This document shows positions 58,038-64,000 of a DNA stretch of 64,000 bases, one piece after another. Numbering within the stretch: position 1 is the stretch's first letter; each line of letters starts with the position of its first letter. The DNA is from Actinomycetes bacterium (GTDB lineage: Bacteria; Bacillota; Sulfobacillia; Sulfobacillales; JAIMBI01). The position numbers were made by a program, and so were the translations under genes. Where the stretch lies: NCBI GenBank assembly GCA_023565505.1, contig JAIMBI010000006.1:1-64000 (forward strand), given 5' to 3'. The notes under the pieces are model-generated. The model was given only the letters and a program-made list of their open reading frames with translations, was not told where the DNA came from and did no database searches.

Positions 58038-59939
58038 ATGGCGACGCTGGAACAAGCGGGCCACGGGTCGGTGGAGCCGGTACGCTCCGACCGTCGCGCA
58101 TGGCTCTGGGATTGGCTGTCCGTCGTCGATCACAAACGGATCGGCCAGGTCTACATCCTGGCGGGCCTCTTCTTCTTGGCCGTGGGGGGCGTCGAGGCCT
58201 TCCTGATGCGGCTGCAGCTGTTCCGCCCCGACAACCACCTCGTCGGCGCGGAGGCCTTCAACGAGCTGTTCACCATGCACGGGACCACGATGATCTTCCT
58301 GGCTGCGATGCCGCTCCTGACGGGATTCATCAACGTCGTGGTGCCGCTGCAGATCGGGGCGCGCGACGTGGCGTTCCCGCGGCTTAATGCCTTGAGCCTC
58401 TGGCTGTTCGTCGCGGGCGCCCTGCTGCTCAATTCCAGCTGGTTCCTCGGCGGCGCGCCCAACGCCGGATGGTTCAACTACGCACCGATCAGCAACGTCG
58501 CCTACAACCCGGGCCACGCCATCGACTTCTACGACATCGGCCTGCAGATCACGGGCATCAGCTCGATGCTCACGGCCATCAACTTCCTGGTGACGATCAT
58601 CAACCTCCGGGCGCCCGGCATGACCTTCATGCGGCTGCCGATGTTCGTCTGGACCACCATCGTCACCATGATCCTGATTCTCTTCGCGTTTCCGCCGCTC
58701 ACGGTCAACCTGTTCCTGCAGACGTTCGACCGGCTCTTCGGCGCGCAGTTCTTCAACGCCGCCACGGGGGGCAGCCCGCTCCTGTGGGCCAACCTGTTCT
58801 GGATCTTCGGCCACCCCGAGGTCTACATCGTGGTGCTGCCGGCCTTCGGGATGATCTCGGAGGTCGTGCCGGTGTTCTCCCGCAAGCCCCTGTTCGGCTA
58901 CGCCAGCATGGTCCTGGCGACGTTGGCCATCGGGTTCCTCTCGTTCATGGTGTGGGTGCACCACATGTTCACCCTGGGTTACGGGCCGTGGATCAACGCC
59001 ACGTTCGCGCTGTCCTCCATGCTCATCGCCGTGCCCACGGGGGTGAAGGTCTTCAACTGGCTCGCCACGATGTGGGGCGGGCGGATCCGGTTCACCGTGG
59101 CCATGCACTGGGTGGTCGCGTTCCTCGTCTGCTTCGTCATCGGGGGCATGAGCGGCGTCATGCTGGCCATGGCGCCGGCGGACCTGCAGTTCAACAACAG
59201 CTATTTCGTGGTGGCGCACTTCCACTACACCCTCATCGGCGGCGTCGTCTTCGGGATCTTCGCCGGACTGTACTACTGGTACCCGAAGATCACGGGGCGG
59301 CTGCTCGACGAGCGGCTCGGCAAGTGGAGTTTTTGGCTGGTGTTCCTGGGGTTCAACACGACGTTCTTCCCCATGCACTTCCTGGGCATGCTCGGCATGC
59401 CCCGCCGCATCTTCACCTACGGGGCCGGCCTCGGGTTCACGCTGTGGAACCAGGTGGCGACGGCGGGGGTCTTCGTGATGGCGGCGGGTGTCGTCCTGCT
59501 CCTCGTCAACCTCGCCGTGTCGTACCGTCGGGGGGCCCTCGCCGGGGCGGATCCGTGGGACGGACGGACGCTCGAGTGGGCCGTCAGCTCCCCGCCGCCG
59601 CCGTACAACTTTGCCCGCCTGCCGCTGGTGCGGGGTTACGACGCCTACTGGACGGAGAAGATCCACGGCGACGGCCGGCTGCTGCCCGCGCCCGAGCCGG
59701 CCGCGGCGCATGCGCCGCCGGGCACGGTCCACATGCCGAGCCCGACGCTGGTGCCGGCGGTCCTGGCGCTGGCGGTGCTCATGGCCGGTTACGGCCTCAT
59801 CTTCCACTGGCTGTGGCTTGACCTGGTCGGGTTCGGACTCCTGGCGGCGGCGCTCCACCGGTCCATGTTCACGCCCGACCCCGGCGTGTATGTCCCCATA
59901 GCCGAAGAGGAGGCCGGGACGGCGGTCCGCACCGACTGA
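58038..59939 (+). CDS. ctaD: Cytochrome c oxidase subunit I
   Basis: This 633-residue haem-copper oxidase core reduces oxygen to water and pumps protons. Metal ligands are visible: haem a His in FTMHGTTMIF, CuB His and cross-linked Tyr in FGHPEVYIVVLPAFG, the CuB pair in WVHHMF, and the haem a/a3 pair in VVAHFHYTLIGG. The HPEVY glutamate marks an A1-type oxidase. After the 12 core helices, a ~100-residue C-terminal extension adds two more hydrophobic segments. ATG 58038 follows GGGAGGG. No subunit II (CuA), III or haem-O/A synthase gene lies next to it. Confidence 0.96.
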   Translation: MATLEQAGHGSVEPVRSDRRAWLWDWLSVVDHKRIGQVYILAGLFFLAVGGVEAFLMRLQLFRPDNHLVGAEAFNELFTMHGTTMIFLAAMPLLTGFINVVVPLQIGARDVAFPRLNALSLWLFVAGALLLNSSWFLGGAPNAGWFNYAPISNVAYNPGHAIDFYDIGLQITGISSMLTAINFLVTIINLRAPGMTFMRLPMFVWTTIVTMILILFAFPPLTVNLFLQTFDRLFGAQFFNAATGGSPLLWANLFWIFGHPEVYIVVLPAFGMISEVVPVFSRKPLFGYASMVLATLAIGFLSFMVWVHHMFTLGYGPWINATFALSSMLIAVPTGVKVFNWLATMWGGRIRFTVAMHWVVAFLVCFVIGGMSGVMLAMAPADLQFNNSYFVVAHFHYTLIGGVVFGIFAGLYYWYPKITGRLLDERLGKWSFWLVFLGFNTTFFPMHFLGMLGMPRRIFTYGAGLGFTLWNQVATAGVFVMAAGVVLLLVNLAVSYRRGALAGADPWDGRTLEWAVSSPPPPYNFARLPLVRGYDAYWTEKIHGDGRLLPAPEPAAAHAPPGTVHMPSPTLVPAVLALAVLMAGYGLIFHWLWLDLVGFGLLAAALHRSMFTPDPGVYVPIAEEEAGTAVRTD

Positions 59940-59985
59940 CCCGGCGGCCCGGCCCCACATCCACACGAAGAAGCAGGAGGATCAC

Positions 59986-60819
59986 GTGTTACGCGTACAC
60001 CCGCAGCTCAAGGACGAGCGTCTTCTGGCCCTGTTCGAACGGGGCGTGGAGCGGCAGTGGCCGAGCGCCCTGCTGGACTGGAGCCAGGAGGAACGGTGGG
60101 ATCGGCGGGACTTGGAAGCCCTGGCGGCCATCATCACGCCCGTGTACCTGGGGGAACAGACGGCCATGCTGGGGGTGAGCGCCATCCTGCCGCGGCTGTT
60201 GACCGCAGGCGAGACGGAAGCCGCACTGTACCTGGCGAGCATGGGCCTGGACGAAGCCCGGCACTTCCGCAACCTCTCGCGGTTCTTCGACCGCCACCAG
60301 GTTACCCCCTGGCCCACCCGGCGGCTGCCCGAGATGTGGCGCTACCACGCGCGACTCTTGCAGAGCGGGGATCCGATCGACTGGCTATGGGGCATCCTCA
60401 TCAGCGATCTGTTCGCGCGGCTGTTCTACGGCCGGCTGCGGGAACAGTATCCCGACCTCTTGATTGGCCGATTGGCTCGCCGGACCCTGGTCGACGAGGC
60501 GCGCCACCAGGCGTTCGCCGACCGTTACCTCACGCCGCGGCTGGTTGGGGTGGACGCGGAGCGGCGCCGTGAGCTCTTAGGGCTCCGCGACGACCTGTTC
60601 CGGACCATGGATGCCTTGACGCACCGGTTGGCCGGTCCGCTGGGGGATCTGGGCTGGTCCGGCACGGCCTTCCTCGCCGAGCTGTGGGACGACACGGAGC
60701 GGTGGGCGGGACGCCTGGGTTTGACGGACGCGGGGGCGACGCCCGCGGCCTGGCGGGACGGGGAGGATCAGGAGAGCAAGAGCGCGAAGGGCGCTGTGAG
60801 TTCGACGCGCGTGCCCTGA
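59986..60819 (+). CDS. Ferritin-like di-iron protein (AurF/R2-like)
   Basis: The 277-residue helical protein has a di-iron set: Glu57 (YLGEQTAMLG), Glu90 and His93 (GLDEARHFRNL), a second helix pair with acidic residues around ILISDLFARLF, and Glu171/His174 (LVDEARHQAFA). Two DEARH motifs are typical of ferritin-like oxygenases and ribonucleotide reductase R2-like proteins. The exact reaction cannot be told. The GTG start at 59986 follows AGGAGG. It is 46 bases downstream of ctaD, so probably co-transcribed, and its end overlaps the convergent kinase gene by 52 bases. Confidence 0.75.
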   Translation: MLRVHPQLKDERLLALFERGVERQWPSALLDWSQEERWDRRDLEALAAIITPVYLGEQTAMLGVSAILPRLLTAGETEAALYLASMGLDEARHFRNLSRFFDRHQVTPWPTRRLPEMWRYHARLLQSGDPIDWLWGILISDLFARLFYGRLREQYPDLLIGRLARRTLVDEARHQAFADRYLTPRLVGVDAERRRELLGLRDDLFRTMDALTHRLAGPLGDLGWSGTAFLAELWDDTERWAGRLGLTDAGATPAAWRDGEDQESKSAKGAVSSTRVP

Positions 60820-62153
60820 CCGGGCCGGCTCGCGAGCGCGAACGTGCCCCCCAGGTCCCGGGCCCGCCGGGCGAGGTGCTGCAGGCCGAAGTGCCCGGGG
60901 GGAGGCGGCTCCTCCGGGACGAACCCCACGCCGTCGTCCTCGACGATCACGCGGAACTGCTCGCCTTCCGCCCGCCAGGTGACGTCCACCCGGTCGGCGT
61001 GGGCATGACGGGCGACGTTGGCGAGCGCTTCGCGCAACCACCCCAGGACGGTCTCGCACTGGCGCGGGGACAGATCGCCGAAGCGGCGGTCCGCGGCGTG
61101 GATGTAGGTCCGATCCGCCAGCCCGAGGCTCCGCGCGATGCTCAGCACGGCCTCGGACCAGTCGTCCGAGGCGGACTTGAGGTCGAAGACGTAGTGGCGG
61201 ATGTCGCCCGTGATCCGGGTCAGGCGGTCTCCCAGGTCGTCGAGGACGGCGCGGACGGCCGGGGGCGCGTCCGCAAAGCGGGTCAGGAGGGCGTCGATCC
61301 GGAGCATGACGCCGTAGAGGGATTGGATCGTCCCGTCGTGCAGCTCCATGCTGATCCGCTGGCGCTCCTCCACCACCGCCAGTCGCTCCAGCTCGCGGTT
61401 GAGGCGCGCGTTGGAGATGAGGACGGCGGCGTGGGACGCCATCAGGCCGACGAGATCCTCGTCGGCCTGGGTGAAGGGACCGTCCTGCTTGTTGGTCAGG
61501 TAGAGGTGGCCCACCACCTGGTTCCGGAAGAGGACGGGCATTCCGAGGAAGTTGGTGATGTCCGGGTGGTTCGGCGGCCAGCCGGCGGACCGCGGGTGCT
61601 GCCGGATGTCGTCCAACCGGATGGGCCGCCGGGTGCGGAGCACCTCGCCCAGCAGCCCATGGCTGCGCGGCAGGGACCCGATGGCCCGGATCTCCTCCGG
61701 GGAGAGGCCGGACGGGATGAAACGGGTCATGGTGCCTTCGGGCGAGAAGATCGCGAGGACCCCGTAGCGCGCGCCCGTGAGCGCCCGGCTCAGCTCGACG
61801 ACCCGGCGCAGGATGAAGTCGACGTCCCGCTCCGTGGCGATACCGGTCATGGCCTCGTGCAGCAGGCGCAGCCGGTCGCGCTGGGCGCGCGTGATGGCGA
61901 GCAGTCGGGCCTGCTCGGCGTACTGGCGCTTGATCCGGCTCAGGAAGGCGTGCGAGTAGACCAGCGTGAAGAGCAGCGCGAGCACCACGGTGGCGGTGTC
62001 GGCGTCGGCGACCGGCATGAGGCGGACCAGGACCAGGCGGTTGAGGACGGCGAGCAGCGTCAGGCCGGCCGCCGGGCCGCCGTAGGCCAGCCACTGGCCG
62101 GGTCCGGAGAAGGGATTGAGCTCCTGGAGGCGGGCGATCCACGGGTTCGTCAT
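60768..62153 (-). CDS. DevS/NarX-like sensor histidine kinase with GAF domain (copy 2)
   Basis: The 461-residue kinase has the same architecture as the one at 54192-55604: two membrane segments, GAF domain (AGWPPNHPDITNFLGMPVLF), HisKA_3 with RISMELHDGTIQSLYG, and an ATPase domain (REALANVARHAHA, VEDDGVGF, GHFGLQHL). Sequence similarity runs along the whole length, so the two are paralogues. The ATG overlaps the stop of its partner regulator gene. Its 3' end overlaps the convergent di-iron gene. Confidence 0.93.
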   Translation of the reverse strand: MTNPWIARLQELNPFSGPGQWLAYGGPAAGLTLLAVLNRLVLVRLMPVADADTATVVLALLFTLVYSHAFLSRIKRQYAEQARLLAITRAQRDRLRLLHEAMTGIATERDVDFILRRVVELSRALTGARYGVLAIFSPEGTMTRFIPSGLSPEEIRAIGSLPRSHGLLGEVLRTRRPIRLDDIRQHPRSAGWPPNHPDITNFLGMPVLFRNQVVGHLYLTNKQDGPFTQADEDLVGLMASHAAVLISNARLNRELERLAVVEERQRISMELHDGTIQSLYGVMLRIDALLTRFADAPPAVRAVLDDLGDRLTRITGDIRHYVFDLKSASDDWSEAVLSIARSLGLADRTYIHAADRRFGDLSPRQCETVLGWLREALANVARHAHADRVDVTWRAEGEQFRVIVEDDGVGFVPEEPPPPGHFGLQHLARRARDLGGTFALASRPGQGTRVELTAPFALLLS

Positions 62154-62824
62154 GGCCCCGCTTCGGATCCGGGGTACGTCGGTTCGCGGCGCGCCAGGTA
62201 GGCGGCGGCCTCCGCCCGCCGGGTGAGTCCCAGCTTGTCGAGGATGTTGCTGACGTAGTGCTTGACGGTCTTCTCGCTCAGGAAGATCCGCGCCCCGATC
62301 TCCCGGTTGGTGAGGCCCTGGGCGATGAGCGTCAGGATGCGCCGCTCCTGAGGCGTCAGCTCGTCCAGCGGATCACGGTGCGGGCGCGGCGCGCCGGCGC
62401 TGCGGAGCACCTTGGAGGCCACCGCCGGGTCGAGGATGGACCCCCCGTCGGCCACCGTGCGGATGGCTTCCAGGACGGTGCGGCCCCGGGCGTTCTTGAG
62501 GAGATAGCCCGCCGCCCCGGCTTCGAGGGCGGCGAAGAGGAGATCGTCGTCTCCGAACGAGGTCAGGATGATGATGTGCGTCGAGGGTTGGGTCTGGGCC
62601 CACTGCCGGCAGACGTCGATGCCCGACCCGTCCGGAAGGCGGATGTCGAGCAGCAGCACGTCGACCTCAGTCGACCGGAGCAGTTCGAGGGCCTCCTGCA
62701 CGCTGCCGGCCTCGCCCACCAGTCGGAAGTCCGGCTGCGCCGCCAGAAGACCGGCCAGCCCCACGCGGACCACCTCGTGGTCGTCGACCACGGCGACCCG
62801 GACCACCGATCCTGCTTCCGCCAT
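62150..62824 (-). CDS. NarL/DevR-family response regulator (copy 2)
   Basis: The 224-residue regulator has a receiver domain (VRVAVVDDHEVVRVGLAGLL, VLLLDIRLPDGSG) and a LuxR-type DNA-binding domain (LTPQERRILTLIAQGLTNRE … LSEKTVKHYVSNILDKLGL). The last DNA-recognition helix is nearly identical to copy 1, so both regulators may bind the same sites. ATG 62824 is preferred to GTG 62833 because GGAGGT lies seven bases ahead of it. Confidence 0.95.
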   Translation of the reverse strand: MAEAGSVVRVAVVDDHEVVRVGLAGLLAAQPDFRLVGEAGSVQEALELLRSTEVDVLLLDIRLPDGSGIDVCRQWAQTQPSTHIIILTSFGDDDLLFAALEAGAAGYLLKNARGRTVLEAIRTVADGGSILDPAVASKVLRSAGAPRPHRDPLDELTPQERRILTLIAQGLTNREIGARIFLSEKTVKHYVSNILDKLGLTRRAEAAAYLARREPTYPGSEAGP

Positions 62825-62869
62825 GATGCGCACCTCCGTGCGTTGAAACCGTCCCGAGCCGGCGCCCTG

Positions 62870-63127
62870 TCACGAGGATTCGCGGACCTCCGTCCGCCAT
62901 GCGCGGTTCTTGGCGATCCAGTCCCGGTCGAACGCCGGGACCTGCGCCTCGGGATAGATGGCGCCCACGGGGCAAACGGGTTCGCACTGCCCGCAGTCGG
63001 TGCACGCCAGCGGGTCGATGAGGCGGGTGAACCGGCCGCGCCGGATGGCGTTCGCAGGGCAGACCCGCTCGCATTCCGGCGTGAACGTCATCTCGTTGAT
63101 GCAGGCCGAGGTTACGACGTAGGCCAA
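62870..63127 (-). CDS. Ferredoxin with two iron-sulfur cluster motifs
   Basis: The 85-residue protein starts MAYVVTSACINEMTFTPECE and has CERVCPANAI (first cluster, C-x9/10-C-x3-CP) and CTDCGQCEPVCPVGAI (a complete [4Fe-4S] motif). The first cluster may be [3Fe-4S] or [4Fe-4S]; this resembles FdxA-type ferredoxins. It lies 46 bases upstream of, and in line with, the second two-component operon. It could supply electrons to redox enzymes in this cluster. Confidence 0.88.
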   Translation of the reverse strand: MAYVVTSACINEMTFTPECERVCPANAIRRGRFTRLIDPLACTDCGQCEPVCPVGAIYPEAQVPAFDRDWIAKNRAWRTEVRESS

Positions 63128-63422
63128 TGTCGGCGCTCCTCCCCCGTCCGGTCGGCTTGACGGGCGCCGTGCGGACGCTCGTCGTCTTCTTCACACTGGA
63201 TCCGTCGACCGGGTTTGGTGAGGATCCAATGGCCCTGATTGAGAGGGTCGAACGACGCATCTTCCCGTCCCCGCCGTGTACGGCCGCCGGGCCCGAGGGC
63301 GGGCCGTCCGGCCTCCGGTCGTCCCGACTGAAGACCCTTCCCGACACGCGCGACAATTGCCGCAATGAGCTCAGGGAACCTGTCGGCCCCGGCGGGCACA
63401 AGATAGAGGGGAGGTACGCGTG

Positions 63423-63869
63423 ATGCGGCTGGCTGACTTCAGGATCCTGCTGGCCTCCGACGACACGCCCGGGGCGCTCGTGGCGGTCGACTGGGTGCGT
63501 CGGCACTTCGAGCCGGCCCGGACGCGGGTCACCGTGGTCACCGTGCTGGTGCCGCCGCCGGCCCAGTGGGAAGCGGTCGCCGGCGCCCCCCTCTGGGCCG
63601 ACGTCGCCGAGACGGACCTCGTGCCGGAGACCAAGGCGCGGCTCGCGGCCTTCACGCCGGACGTGATTGTCCGGCGCGGAGACCCGGTCCGCGAAATCCG
63701 GGCGGCGGCGGAGAGCGTGAGACCGGACCTCATCGTCATGGGACATCGCGGCCTGAAGGGGATCGAGCGGTGGATGATGGGGAGCGTCGCCAAAGGGGTG
63801 GTGGACGCGAGCGACTGCCCGGTGCTGGTCATCCCCGAGATCCGGCCGGGTCGCGCCCGAAGCGCCTGA
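63423..63869 (+). CDS. Universal stress protein (UspA family)
   Basis: The 148-residue protein has the UspA fold: FRILLASDDTPGALVAVDWV at the start and the nucleotide-binding end LIVMGHRGLKGIERWMMGSV (G-x2-G-x9/10-GS), so it probably binds ATP. ATG 63423 is favoured over the overlapping GTG 63420 by spacing from GGGGAGG. UspA proteins and ferredoxins are typical members of DosR-like regulons; here one of each flanks the DevR-like genes. The last 131 bases of the window, 63870-64000, show no gene. Confidence 0.88.
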   Translation: MRLADFRILLASDDTPGALVAVDWVRRHFEPARTRVTVVTVLVPPPAQWEAVAGAPLWADVAETDLVPETKARLAAFTPDVIVRRGDPVREIRAAAESVRPDLIVMGHRGLKGIERWMMGSVAKGVVDASDCPVLVIPEIRPGRARSA

Positions 63870-64000
63870 CCCCGCCGAGCCGCGGCCGGCGCCGCCGGCG
63901 GCCCGGCCCGGCGCCACATTCCCGCCGTTCGCCCGCGGCCTCGCGTCGCCTCTTCTTGCTTGACCGCGGGCGCTCTGCGCCCTTCCGCGCGGGACAGGAT

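Noticed and set aside
57927..59966. 680-codon minus-strand frame opposite ctaD
   Set aside because: The product is an Asp/Glu/Arg/His-rich antisense shadow; the plus strand encodes a clear oxidase with all metal ligands.

Overview
This window looks like the replication-origin region of a GC-rich, probably endospore-forming member of the Bacillota (deep Clostridia-like lineages such as Thermaerobacter, Symbiobacterium or Sulfobacillus relatives are the natural comparison; this is inference, no 16S is present). The reasons are the rpmH-rnpA-yidD-yidC-rsmG-parA-parB and dnaA-dnaN-recF-gyrB gene orders, DnaA-box clusters on both sides of dnaA, many GTG/TTG starts with strong GGAGG ribosome binding sites, and a LonC-type protease between rplI and dnaB.

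Layout. 1-4.7 kb: a cut-off IS701-type transposase, a decayed RecB-like nuclease/SF1 helicase gene, and three tRNA genes (Arg-ACG, Ser-GCT, Ser-TGA), each with its own promoter. 4.7-15.6 kb: a membrane protein, serS with an attenuator-like leader, gyrA-pdxS-pdxT on the plus strand, then gyrB, remB-like, DUF721, recF and dnaN on the minus strand. Compared with Bacillus the gyrA-pdxS-pdxT block appears inverted. 15.6-17.5 kb: a bipartite oriC around dnaA. 17.5-31.3 kb: rpmH, rnpA, yidD, yidC, rsmG, parA, parB (followed by two parS-like repeats), DUF554, DUF4446, a YkvI-like protein, CvpA, DUF951, rpsF-ssb-rpsR, rplI, lonC, dnaB and purA. 31.3-34.6 kb: tRNA-Gly, an L,D-transpeptidase, tRNA-Thr, and purE-purK.

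34.6-64 kb is accessory in character. It opens with two cyclic-di-GMP proteins: a PAS-GGDEF-methyltransferase fusion frameshifted exactly in the GGDEF codons, and an EAL/degenerate-GGDEF protein. A copper locus follows (csoR, YHS-domain proteins, and a copper ATPase reduced to a pseudogene by a large internal deletion), then a ClC anion channel/transporter. Next is a six-gene operon for an energy-converting hydrogenase-related (Ehr) membrane complex. Its large subunit has no cysteine at all, so it cannot hold a NiFe site. The operon is preceded by a clear fluoride riboswitch with an intrinsic terminator and a promoter. This riboswitch-Ehr pairing is the most striking system in the window.

After that come an AEC transporter and an IclR regulator, apparently pushed apart by an IS110-family element with a structured non-coding 5' region (candidate bridge RNA). 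The window ends with a glycosyltransferase, two paralogous DevS/DevR-like two-component systems, a VIT-family transporter, a methyltransferase, a cytochrome c oxidase subunit I without subunit II beside it, a di-iron protein, a ferredoxin and a universal stress protein. Together these resemble a DosR-type oxygen/redox response cluster.
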